Positions 15,759 to 24,344 of a stretch of 64,000 nt of DNA are shown piece by piece (position 1 is the first letter of the stretch; each line of letters opens with the position of its first letter). This stretch comes from JABDGM01 sp963738665 (GTDB lineage: Bacteria > Planctomycetota > Planctomycetia > Pirellulales > Lacipirellulaceae). The notes under the pieces were generated by a model. That model made no database searches. It was given only the letters and a program-made list of their open reading frames with translations, and had not been told where the DNA came from. The stretch lies in NCBI GenBank assembly GCA_963738665.1, contig CAVTXL010000017.1:186001-250000 (forward strand), read 5' to 3'. The position numbers and the translations under genes were made by a program.

Positions 15759-16742
15759 TCAATTCCACCCGTTTGCTTCCGCACTGGCAAACATCCGCTC
15801 CACCACCCGCATGTTGGCCACCGCGTCCGAAAGCGGGGTCGGCACGCTCAGGTTCTCCTGAATCGCCGCGGCAAACGCATCGGCCTGCAAGGCGTATTGA
15901 TCGCATGGATCAAACAGAATCTCTTCCGCCACCGGCCCCTGCTGCAGCCAGATTCGCTGCGGCCGGTCAGGCGGCGCGTTGAACGGGATTTCAATTTCAA
16001 TCCGGCCCTTCGTCCCCACGATCTGCACCCGCTGGAATGCCGCCAGTTGCGTGCCGCAGGTGAATGTGGCCGTCCCTTGATAGAACTCCATCACCCCAGA
16101 GACCAGCCGATCGACGCCCGTATTCGGGTCGCGCTCGACCATCGCCAGGGCTCGCTCCGGCTCGGCCTGAAACATGTACCGGGCTAGCGAGATGCCGTAG
16201 CAGCCGATATCCATCAAGGCGCCGCCGCCGATCTCGCGCTGGTTGCGAATGTTCTGCGGATCGTCGTTGAAATACGAAAAAAACGAATGAACCGTCCGCA
16301 ACTGGCCAATGCGGCTGCGCTGCACCAGTTCCAGCGACGTCTTCCATTGCGGATGATGCCGGTACATGAAAGCTTCCATGACCTTCAACTTGGGTTGATC
16401 GGCCGCGGCCGCTTGCAGTTCCTCAGCTTCGGCCACCGACAGGCCGATCGGCTTTTCGCAAAGCACGTGCTTGCCCGCTTCGAGCGCGCGAATCGTCCAC
16501 GGCACGTGCAAATGGTTTGGCAGCGGAATATAAACGGCGTCGACGTGCGGGTCGGCCAACAGCGCTTCGTACGAGCCGTGGGCCGTGGGAATTCGCAACT
16601 CGCTGGCGACGGCCTGGCCGCGGGCCGGCTCGCGCGAGGCAATCGCCGTCACCCGGCCGCGCCGGCTCTGCTGAATCGCCGGAATGACGTGCTCTCGTCC
16701 GATCTTCGCCGTGCTCAAGACGCCCCAACGAATCTTGTCCAT
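15759..16742 (-). CDS. Gfo/Idh/MocA family oxidoreductase
   Basis: The 327-residue NAD(P)-dependent dehydrogenase. The N-terminal Rossmann domain (IRWGVLSTAKIGREHVIPAI), the strand VDAVYIPLPNHLH and the signature CEKPIG (lysine of the catalytic region) are followed by the C-terminal GFO domain with GGGALMDIGCYGISLARY. Substrates of this family are usually sugars or cyclitols; the particular one cannot be read from the sequence. The purine stretch AGGGCAACGGG precedes the ATG. It is intact and transcribed away from the cytochrome gene's end by about 180 bases with repeat sequence between. Confidence 0.87.
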   Translation of the reverse strand: MDKIRWGVLSTAKIGREHVIPAIQQSRRGRVTAIASREPARGQAVASELRIPTAHGSYEALLADPHVDAVYIPLPNHLHVPWTIRALEAGKHVLCEKPIGLSVAEAEELQAAAADQPKLKVMEAFMYRHHPQWKTSLELVQRSRIGQLRTVHSFFSYFNDDPQNIRNQREIGGGALMDIGCYGISLARYMFQAEPERALAMVERDPNTGVDRLVSGVMEFYQGTATFTCGTQLAAFQRVQIVGTKGRIEIEIPFNAPPDRPQRIWLQQGPVAEEILFDPCDQYALQADAFAAAIQENLSVPTPLSDAVANMRVVERMFASAEANGWN

Positions 16743-16926
16743 CCCGTTGCCCTGTTCCGAAGTATGCTTTGGCGGACTTGCACGATTCTAAATTGCCGGA
16801 CGATCCATCCGAAATAGCCGGACCATCCTGATCCGCCACGTTGGACAGACCATCCTTGTCTGGCACACTTACGACATGTCCTGACATGGTCGGCAGCGCA
16901 GTGCCCGACCGTAATGCTCGGGTTAT

Positions 16927-18435
16927 CTACAAGCACAACAAGAACGCCGCCAGGTCGCGCTTCTCATCCGACGTTAGCCGCAGCGTCAGTACCAGGTTGA
17001 AAAACTCTACCGTGTCGTCGAGCGTCAAGAGTCGCCCGTCGTGATGATACGGCGGCGAATCTTTGATGCCGCGGAGCGTGAACGTTTTGATCGGCCCGTC
17101 GGCGATGTCGTGCTGGCCGCGGACCGTCTCCGGCGTGTAGAACCGTTCCAGATGCAGGTCGTGCATCTGATTGTCGAGAAAGAACGGCGGCTGGTGGCAT
17201 TCCGCACAGCGGCCCTTGCCGAAAAACACCTTCTCCCCCGCCAGTTCTTGGTCGCTCACCATGTCGGGCCGGAGGTGGCCGAACTCGTCCAGCTTCGGCG
17301 CCGGCGGAAAGTCGAGCATGTTCTGCATCTGGGCCATCAGCGAAACCTGGTCCGAGCGGTTTGGCAGGAACAGTCCCTTCTTCGCCGCCGTCACCTGGTC
17401 GCCGTCGAAGTAGGCCGTCCGCTGTTCAAACTCGCTGAAATCCTCCACGCTGCGCAGCGAACGCTTTGAGCCGTGAATCTGCTGGTTGAACATCCCCCGC
17501 AGGCTCACCGTATCGATGCGAAACCGATCGGCCTGCGGCCGCGTATCCGGGTTCAAATGAAAGGTCGCGTTCGTGTGACCGTTCACATGGCAATCGAGGC
17601 ACGTCACACCGAGCTGCGGCTCCTTCACCTTGCGGTCTTCGGTCTGGTTGAATTGCTGCTGCGGATAGGGCGTCAAGAGCAGCCGCATGCCCTCCATCTG
17701 CACGGGCGTGATCTTGCCGTACAAGATTTGATAGTAGTTCTTGATTGTCAGCACTTCGCCGTGCGTTACGTCCCCCATTTCTGGGTGCGTCGTCAGAAAC
17801 ATCGGCGGCGGATACTCGGGCGTCAAGTGATCGGGCAGATCGAACTGGACGTCGAATCGCGAGAGGTCACGCCCTTCGGCTTTCTGAATCGCGTCGATCT
17901 GCTGCTGCGGAAAGACCATGCCGCCCACGGGATGCTTCACGTGCGGCAGCGGCCGAAAGCCCAGCGGGAATAGGTCTTGCCGCTTGATCTCAGCCGGCTG
18001 CATGCTCGCCAACGTTTCCCAACTGGCCCCGCCCTGCAGCTTGACCCGAACGCCCTGCTGCACGGCCCTGCGGCCGCCCGACATCATCACGTTCGACGCA
18101 TGGTTTCCCATGTCGTAGCGCTCATTGAACAAGCGCTGCTGATCTTGCTGAACGGCCGCCTTCTCGGCAGCGTCGGATTGGTAAATCTCATCGAAGGTCT
18201 TATCGATCCGCACCGGCATGTATGTGTGAGGACGCTCCGCTTCAACGGGCGTGGGCCGCACGGCGCCCGACTGGCCTTGCTGCGTCGGCTGGTTCTGTTG
18301 ATTGCCCTGGCTTTGCGACGCTCCGCCCGCTCTCAGCGGCTGCTGGGCAAATGCCGGAGTGAGGCCCATTGCAAGCAGCACGGCGAGACCGACGACGCAT
18401 CGACAGCTCGTTGGACCAATTTGTCGAGGTTTCAT
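16927..18435 (-). CDS. Secreted di-haem c-type cytochrome (peroxidase-like)
   Basis: The 502-residue product has a signal peptide (VVGLAVLLAMGLTPAFAQ), a Gln-rich linker and two haem c motifs, CLDCH (about residue 279) and CAECH (about 410). The C-terminal part (GEKVFFGKGRCAECHQPPFF, then FTLRGIKDSPPYHHDGR and a helix with FFNLVL) matches the bacterial cytochrome c peroxidase/MauG superfamily, where YHHDGR contributes a distal or ligand histidine. Large planctomycete relatives are often labelled cytochrome B6. The start at 18435 is chosen for GGAGGAG 8 bases upstream; the frame is open to 18537 without a signal-like start. It acts in the periplasm as electron carrier or peroxidase. Intact. 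Confidence 0.8.
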   Translation of the reverse strand: MKPRQIGPTSCRCVVGLAVLLAMGLTPAFAQQPLRAGGASQSQGNQQNQPTQQGQSGAVRPTPVEAERPHTYMPVRIDKTFDEIYQSDAAEKAAVQQDQQRLFNERYDMGNHASNVMMSGGRRAVQQGVRVKLQGGASWETLASMQPAEIKRQDLFPLGFRPLPHVKHPVGGMVFPQQQIDAIQKAEGRDLSRFDVQFDLPDHLTPEYPPPMFLTTHPEMGDVTHGEVLTIKNYYQILYGKITPVQMEGMRLLLTPYPQQQFNQTEDRKVKEPQLGVTCLDCHVNGHTNATFHLNPDTRPQADRFRIDTVSLRGMFNQQIHGSKRSLRSVEDFSEFEQRTAYFDGDQVTAAKKGLFLPNRSDQVSLMAQMQNMLDFPPAPKLDEFGHLRPDMVSDQELAGEKVFFGKGRCAECHQPPFFLDNQMHDLHLERFYTPETVRGQHDIADGPIKTFTLRGIKDSPPYHHDGRLLTLDDTVEFFNLVLTLRLTSDEKRDLAAFLLCL

Positions 18436-18597
18436 TGCAATTCTCCTCCAGGTGCTGTAAATCGTGCATGCCCGAATCGCAAAGCCTATGCCGAAAACTA
18501 GCCTCCTCGGTATAAAATGTCTAGGCCCCCGCGGCACATTTCACGCCTCGCCGGCCCATTCCAAACTCATTTTCCCTTCTACATCGCGAGGCCCCGG

Positions 18598-20257
18598 ATG
18601 GCAGCTGACCGCACCAATTTGTCGATCGGCCAATACCTGATCCGCCGGCTGCAAGACTACGGCATCGGTCACGTCTTCGGCATTCCGGGCGACTACGTGC
18701 TCTCGTTCTACAGCATGCTCGAAAAGAGTCCACTCGCGACGATCGGCTGCACGCGCGAGGACTGCGCCGGCTTTGCAGCCGACGCCTACGCCCGCGTGCA
18801 CGGCATGGGCGCGCTGTGCGTAACATACTGCGTAGGCGGCCTCTCAGTGTGCAACCCGATCGCCGGCGCCTACGCCGAAAAATCGCCCGTCGTGATGATC
18901 ACCGGCTCACCCGGCCTGCGCGAGCGGATTCACAACCCCCTGCTGCACCACATGGTGCGCAACTTTCGCACCCAGTACGACGTCTTCGAAAAGCTCTGTT
19001 GCGCTGGCACCGAGACCGTCGATCCTCTCACCGCCTTCAATGAAATCGATCGCGTGTTGGCCACCTGCGCCCGCTACAAGCGGCCCGTCTATATCGAGAT
19101 CCCGCGCGACATGGTCCACGTCGTTCCGGATACGTCGCCGCCGTTCCGGCTGCCGTCGGTCGTCAGCGACACGCGGGCCCTGGAAGAGGCCGTCGACGAA
19201 ACCGTCCGCCGCATTCAAAACGCCCGCCAGCCGGTGCTGCTCTTGGGTGTCGAAATCCACCGCTTCGGCCTGCAAGAGGTCGCCCTGCGCTGGCCGAAGC
19301 CTCCGGCATCCCGATGGCCGCCACGATGCTCGGCAAGGGGGTCGTCGCCGAGACGCATCCGCTCTACATGGGCCTCTACGAAGGCGCTCTCGGGCGCGAC
19401 GAGGTCACCAAATATGTCGAGGCCAGCGACTGCGTGATCATGCTCGGCACGTTCATGACCGATATCAATCTCGGCATCTACACGGCCGAGCTCGACCTGG
19501 GCGATTGCATCCTGGCCACCAGCGAAGAGCTCCGCGTTCGCTACCACCACTTCCACAATGTGCGGCTCGAGGATTTCGTTCATAAGCTGGCCGACCGCAA
19601 GCCGCGCCCAAAAATCCGCCGCCCCCCGCGCCGACCGACTGGCGAAAAGAGCCGTTCGTGCTGCAGCCCGAGCGGGCGATCACGATCACACAAATGGTCG
19701 ATCGGCTCGACGAGCAGCTCGACGATGAAACCGTCGTCATCGCCGACGTCGGCGATGCGCTCTTCGGATCGAGCGAGCTGACGACCCGCCGCCGGACCGA
19801 TTTCATTAGCCCGGCCTACTACACGTCGATGGGCTTCGCCATGCCGGCCGCACTCGGTGTCCACTTCGCCCGGCCCGCGGCCCGCGTGGTGGTGATCATC
19901 GGCGACGGCGCGTTTCAAATGACCGGCATGGAATTGTCGAACCTCGTGCGGCACAAGTTCCCGACGATCGTCATCGTCCTCGACAACAGCGGCTACGGCA
20001 CGGAAAAACTGCTCCACCCGGGCGACTGGCAATTCAACGAAATTCAGCCGTGGCAATATCACCGACTGCCGGAAGTCTTCGGCGGCGGCACCGGCTACGA
20101 CATCCGCACCGAAGGCCAGTTCGACCAGGCACTTAACAAAGCCTGGAACGCCACCGGCGGCCCCAGCATCCTCCAAGTACGCCTCGATCCCACCGACGCC
20201 AGCCGCTCGCTGCGGCGGATGGCCGAGCGGATGAGCAAGACAGTGGAGCAGCAATAG
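18598..20257 (+). CDS. ThDP-dependent decarboxylase (indolepyruvate/pyruvate decarboxylase-like), two frameshifts
   Basis: The protein is spread over three frames totalling about 552 residues. It begins NLSIGQYLIRRLQDYGIGHV with the Glu-bearing motif REDCAGFAADAYAR; the frame is lost near 19290 (GCGCTGGCC), continues as ASGIPMAATMLGKGVVAETH, is lost again near 19630 in a C-rich run, and resumes as DWRKEPFVLQPERAITITQM. The last part has the ThDP-Mg motif GDGAFQMTGMELSNL...DNSGYG. The order PYR domain, central domain, PP domain and the length fit the pyruvate/indolepyruvate decarboxylase group that turns 2-oxo acids into aldehydes. The substrate is not determined. Both shifts look like assembly indels. 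Confidence 0.75.
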
Positions 20258-20345
20258 GCCGGGTTGCGTTGGTACTACAACGGTACTACAATTGTAAAGC
20301 GGCGTCACGCCAAGCAAAACACAACTTAATTGAGGAATCTCGCTT

Positions 20346-20575
20346 ATGGTCAAGAAACTAAGTAAGCACGGCAACAGCCTTGCCCTAGTGATCGACCGCT
20401 CAATCCTCGATTTGCTCAAAATTGACGAAACTACCTCGCTGCAAGTCTCGACCGACGGCGAGGCGCTGATCGTCAGCGCCCGTCCGTGACAAAAAGCGTC
20501 AAAAACGGTTTGAACAAGCCCTGGCGTCAAGCAACGAGCGTTACGGCAAGGCCCTAGATCGGCTCGCGGAGTAAG
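20346..20575 (+). CDS. AbrB-type antitoxin of a Doc module, frameshifted
   Basis: The first 47 residues (MVKKLSKHGNSLALVIDRSI...) form a swapped-hairpin SpoVT/AbrB DNA-binding domain and end in a TGA at 20487-20489. One base out of frame, the sequence continues DKKRQKRFEQALASSNERYG to a stop at 20573-20575; this is the charged toxin-binding tail normal for antitoxins of this type. A single base lost near 20480 restores a 76-residue antitoxin. The Doc toxin starts 2 bases after the tail stop, as in an operon. Such antitoxins neutralise the toxin and repress their own promoter. Confidence 0.7.
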
Positions 20576-20577
20576 CC

Positions 20578-20967
20578 GTGGCGCCAGTCTTTCTCACTTT
20601 GGATGAAATGGTGGCCATTCACCGCGACCAGATCGAACGTTATGGCGAATCGCATGGCGTGCGCAATTGGGGACTGCTGCAATCCGCCGTTGCCATGCCA
20701 ATGGCAGCGTTTGGCGGGCAACACTTGCATACAGATTTGTACGAAATGGCTGCCGCATATCTGTACCACCTCGTTCAGAATCATCCGTTCATTGATGGTA
20801 ATAAGCGCGTCGGGGCCGTCGCTACCGACGTCTTCTTGACGATGAATGATTTACTCCTGACCGCCGCAAACGACGACTACGCGGATTTGGTTTTGTCCGT
20901 CGCTCGCGGTGAAACTAGCAAATCGGCCGCAGCTGAATTCCTCCGAGCGCATTCAGTTTCCGTTTAG
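20578..20967 (+). CDS. doc: Doc-type Fic toxin
   Basis: The 129-residue Fic-fold protein has the motif HPFIDGNKRVG (family HPFx[D/N]GNKR), as in P1 Doc, which phosphorylates EF-Tu and halts translation. The N-terminal FLTLDEMVAIHRDQIERYG and the helix LYEMAAAYLYHLVQNHPF are typical of Doc. The start is GTG at 20578, almost touching the end of the antitoxin frame. The key phosphate-binding Asn and Lys are both present, so the toxin looks active. The usual Phd antitoxin is replaced by an AbrB-type one. Confidence 0.88.
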   Translation: MAPVFLTLDEMVAIHRDQIERYGESHGVRNWGLLQSAVAMPMAAFGGQHLHTDLYEMAAAYLYHLVQNHPFIDGNKRVGAVATDVFLTMNDLLLTAANDDYADLVLSVARGETSKSAAAEFLRAHSVSV

Positions 20968-20984
20968 CATCTGAACGCCATCGC

Positions 20985-21539
20985 ATGGCGAATCCAATCG
21001 TCTATTACTTGCTCGCACTACTGCTGGTTCTACTCTGCGGCTGCGCTTGGCTGTCAACCTTTCTAACCCTCCCCGGCAACTGGCTGACCGCTGGCCTCGC
21101 AGCATTATTCGCGCTGATTTACCCCAGAGCCGACGCCGCCGCGCGCGGCATGAGCTGGACGACCGTGCTGGTGCTGCTGGGCTTGGCCGTCGTCGGTGAA
21201 ATAATTGAGTTCGCCGCCGGCGCCGCTGGCGCGACCCAGCAAGGCGCCAGCCGCCGCGGCGTGGCCCTCTCAATCGTCGGCGGGATGCTCGGCAGCTTCG
21301 CCGGCCTCTTGGTCGGCGTCCCAATCCCCGTCGTCGGCCCGCTGGTCGTCGCCATCCTCGGCGGCGCGCTCGGCGCATTCGCTGGCGCCTATGTGGGCGA
21401 AGCCTGGAAAGGCCAGGAACATGAGCAGCGCGTCGCTATCGGCCGCGGCGCCTTCGTCGGCCGCCTCTGGGGCACGGCGGGCAAGTTGGCCGTCGGCGCG
21501 ATCATGCTGGTGATGGTGGCCTGGGACGCCTTTTTTTGA
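20985..21539 (+). CDS. DUF456 membrane protein
   Basis: The 184-residue integral membrane protein of the DUF456 family. Hydrophobic segments: VYYLLALLLVLLCGCAWLS, NWLTAGLAALFALIY, WTTVLVLLGLAVVGEIIEFA, then Gly-rich helices with VALSIVGGMLGSFAGLLVGVPIP and VVAILGGALGAFAGAYVGE, and a last segment at the C-terminus. The GxxxG-rich pair and the motif GEIIEF are characteristic. Function unknown. It follows doc by 17 bases but is not functionally related as far as known. Intact. Confidence 0.85.
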   Translation: MANPIVYYLLALLLVLLCGCAWLSTFLTLPGNWLTAGLAALFALIYPRADAAARGMSWTTVLVLLGLAVVGEIIEFAAGAAGATQQGASRRGVALSIVGGMLGSFAGLLVGVPIPVVGPLVVAILGGALGAFAGAYVGEAWKGQEHEQRVAIGRGAFVGRLWGTAGKLAVGAIMLVMVAWDAFF

Positions 21540-21664
21540 CAAATGTTGCCGCGCTCGCCGGATTGCACTTTTTTGGGGCCCCGTCCAACGGACCATGACG
21601 GCACGAGAGTTGCACAACTTTCATCACCAATTGCTCCGTCATCCATTCCGGAGGGCCCCCGACC

Positions 21665-22129
21665 ATGTTACCCGCCACCAGCCACCGCGTCCGCAAAAAC
21701 ACCGCTAGCGAAATCAATCAGCGTATCCGCCGCGAAACCGAACGCGGCATTATCCGCTGCGCGGCCGAGGGCCCCGCCGCCATTGACCGCCGCCTGGCCG
21801 AGCTCGATCGCGAGTGGGACATCGAGCGGTATCTGGAAACGATGGCCCCGTCGTTCACTCTGTTCGGCCTGACGCTCGGCGTCACCAAGAGTCGCAAGTG
21901 GCTGCTCCTGCCGTTCGTCGTGCAGTCATTCTTCTTACAGCACGCCCTCCAAGGCTGGTGCCCGCCCGTGCCCGTGCTGCGCCGCCTCGGAATCCGCACC
22001 GGGGAGGAGATCAACCAGGAGCGCTACACCCTGAAAGCGCTCCGCGGCGATTTTCAGTCGCTCGGCCAAGAAGAGGGCACCTCGCCCGATGAACAAGCTT
22101 TGGAAGCGATGGAAGCCGTGCGGAGTTAA
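21665..22129 (+). CDS. Conserved hypothetical protein, DUF2892-like
   Basis: A 154-residue product. A basic N-terminal helical part (EINQRIRRETERGIIRCAAE) leads to AAIDRRLAELDREWDIERYL, then a hydrophobic pair (SFTLFGLTLGVTKSRKWLLL and PFVVQSFFLQHALQGWCPPV) and VLRRLGIRTGEEINQERYTL. This matches a widespread small family with a YgaP/DUF2892-like membrane hairpin, often labelled hypothetical. It is followed by a palindromic repeat (GGATGGACAATTCTGTCCGTCC at about 22174-22195). No known role. Confidence 0.65.
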   Translation: MLPATSHRVRKNTASEINQRIRRETERGIIRCAAEGPAAIDRRLAELDREWDIERYLETMAPSFTLFGLTLGVTKSRKWLLLPFVVQSFFLQHALQGWCPPVPVLRRLGIRTGEEINQERYTLKALRGDFQSLGQEEGTSPDEQALEAMEAVRS

Positions 22130-22267
22130 AGTTTCCGATCAGCAGCGGCAGGCAAAGACTCCATCAAAGAGTTGCTTGTAGGATGGACAATTCTGTCCGT
22201 CCGTCCGTCAATCCGTCCGAGGAACGGGGGTGTCCGTCCGTCGGCATGTACCAAACCTCCGCCCGGT

Positions 22268-23959
22268 TTAGCGCGGCCGGGCCGGTTTGGCCGCGGGCGC
22301 CGACGCACCGCCCTTTGCTTCCCCCTCGTTCACCTCGTTGCCGGATGCGTTAGCCAAGTCCGCTGCGCGGCCTTTTCGCCCTCCGCGTCGCGGCCGATTC
22401 GCGCTCTGCGCCGTGAAATCCACCGTTCGTCCAAACACCTTCTCGAACAGCTCAACCTTCCGTTGCGCCGCCCACAGGTCAACTTCGGCATCGCCGTGCG
22501 CTTTGATCGTGATCCGAACCCGTTCGCCGTCCAATGTCGCCCGCACCTCCTCGACGTGCTGCTGGTGCGTCCGGTCGAGCGCCAATGCCAGCCGCAAGAT
22601 GGCCGCCAGCGAGGCCACCCGCCGCTTGTCGCCCGCCGACAGAGCCGCGTATTCGTCATGTTTCTGCTTTGGCGGCGCGCCGCGATGATAACGCGCCACA
22701 TTTGCGAGTAGCTGCAACTGCCGCTGCTCGAAGCCGGGCAACTCGCTGTTGAGAATCAAGTGGTAACTGTGCTTGTGATGCCCCTCGAAGTTGATCAAGT
22801 AGCCGACGTTTGCCACCAGGCCCGCTGATTCGATCAACTCGCCGTCTTCCGGCTTCAGCCCCAGCGGCTCGGCCAACTGCTTCCACAGTGAACCGGCGAT
22901 GCGGGCCACTTGCCGGGCGTGGGTCAAATCGACGCCGCAGTTTTTCGCAAACTCCTCCACGGCCGAACGCCGCTCCTCGGGGCTGGCGCTTTGCGGCGGC
23001 TCCTGCTGCACCATCGTCAAGAGGAGCCCGTCGCGCACGCCCCGGGTGTGGACTTGCACTACATTTACCCGCAAGTGCCGCATCACACGCTCAATGATCG
23101 CCAGGCCGGCGACGATAATGTCGGCCCGATTCGGATTCAGCCCCGGCACCTTCTTTCGCTTCTCGAGCGAAAGCTGCGCCAGATCGGCCACCAAGTGGCT
23201 GATCTGCGCCCGCGTGACACGAAAACCCCACATTGGCTGCCCCGCCTGCCCTTGGCCCGCCATGATGATCGAGGCCAGCGCCGTAAACGTCCCCCCGGTG
23301 CCAAACAACATATCGGGCACGAACGGCGGCTTGCCGACCTCCTTCTTCAGCGCCCGGTCGACGAAATCACGCAGCTTCGCCACTTGCTTCGGCGTCGAGC
23401 GATCGCTCACGCCGCACTGCTCAGTCACGCGCACCGTCCCCAGCTTCGTGGCGTACACCTGGTCCACCAGGCCGCTCGAAGCCAGCACGATCTCTGTGCT
23501 GCCGCCGCCGATGTCAGCCACGGCCACTTCGCGCCCCGAAATATCGAACGCCCGGGCCACGCTCAGAAAGGCCAGCCTTGCTTCCTCGGCCGACGAAATC
23601 ACCTCGACTGAAAGCTTCAGCTCCTTCCGCACCCGATCACAAAAGGCCGGCCCATCCGCGGCGTCGCGCAGCGCGCTGGTGCCGATCGCCCGCGGCTTGG
23701 TCGCCCCATAACCGGCCGCAATCGAAGTAAAATTCCGCAATACGCCGATCGTCGCATCCGCCGCCGCCGGAGCGAGCTGCCCCGTCTTGCTCATCGCCGC
23801 GGCCAATCGCGTGTTCACGCGCTCTTCATCAAGCACGCGATAGCCACCGGATGGCAGCACCTCCGCAACCACCAGCCGCACACTGTTCGACCCCACATCG
23901 ATCGCGGCGATCCTGGTTCCCGCCTGCGCTGAATCGCTTGCCGGTTGCTGCTCTGACAC
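22268..23959 (-). CDS. ppx: Ppx/GppA family exopolyphosphatase
   Basis: The 563-residue product hydrolyses polyphosphate or pppGpp. The actin-like N-terminal half has DVGSNSVRLVVAEV (phosphate 1), SSAEEARLAFLSV, DIGGGSTEIVL (phosphate 2) and MLFGTGGTFTALA. The C-terminal HD-type helical domain has the family's HHKHSYHLILNSELPGF and ARYHRGAPPK. It ends in a basic, Gly/Ala-rich tail (about 50 residues, RPRRGGRKGR) with no known function. The length and order match the long Ppx group. Intact. It may tune the stringent response or phosphate store; no neighbour supports either. Confidence 0.9.
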   Translation of the reverse strand: MSEQQPASDSAQAGTRIAAIDVGSNSVRLVVAEVLPSGGYRVLDEERVNTRLAAAMSKTGQLAPAAADATIGVLRNFTSIAAGYGATKPRAIGTSALRDAADGPAFCDRVRKELKLSVEVISSAEEARLAFLSVARAFDISGREVAVADIGGGSTEIVLASSGLVDQVYATKLGTVRVTEQCGVSDRSTPKQVAKLRDFVDRALKKEVGKPPFVPDMLFGTGGTFTALASIIMAGQGQAGQPMWGFRVTRAQISHLVADLAQLSLEKRKKVPGLNPNRADIIVAGLAIIERVMRHLRVNVVQVHTRGVRDGLLLTMVQQEPPQSASPEERRSAVEEFAKNCGVDLTHARQVARIAGSLWKQLAEPLGLKPEDGELIESAGLVANVGYLINFEGHHKHSYHLILNSELPGFEQRQLQLLANVARYHRGAPPKQKHDEYAALSAGDKRRVASLAAILRLALALDRTHQQHVEEVRATLDGERVRITIKAHGDAEVDLWAAQRKVELFEKVFGRTVDFTAQSANRPRRGGRKGRAADLANASGNEVNEGEAKGGASAPAAKPARPR

Positions 23960-24332
23960 AAACGCACCTGGCTCGGGGTGGCCAAATCGGACAACGCTGC
24001 CCCCGAAGTATACTCCGCGCCGTATGCCTCGTAAGCCCGTCGTCGTCGGCCTTCTCTAAGTCCCGTAACAGCTCCGGGAAATGAGCGCGTTCTCACTGGC
24101 CGCTGCGGCACACCGCACAAACTGCTGCGAGGTTCGCCCCTCTCGCCGACCCCCTGGCCACTTCTGACGTAAATTCTGGTATGCTGGGCGAGTGCGCCCA
24201 GGGTGAGATTCCGGCACGTTTCGCCGTCGCCCGGGCCACCTGCTGCCGAGTCAATAATCTCACGCTGTCGCTACGACGGTATCCGATCTGCCGCCCGCTC
24301 GTTCAAAGATTCGTTCCTGTCCATCTCCCGCG
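23960..24332. other. Intergenic region upstream of beta-galactosidase
   Basis: A divergent promoter region of about 370 bases between ppx and the beta-galactosidase gene. No operator, regulator gene or riboswitch was recognised. Confidence 0.45.
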
Positions 24333-24344
24333 ATGAGGATTGTC

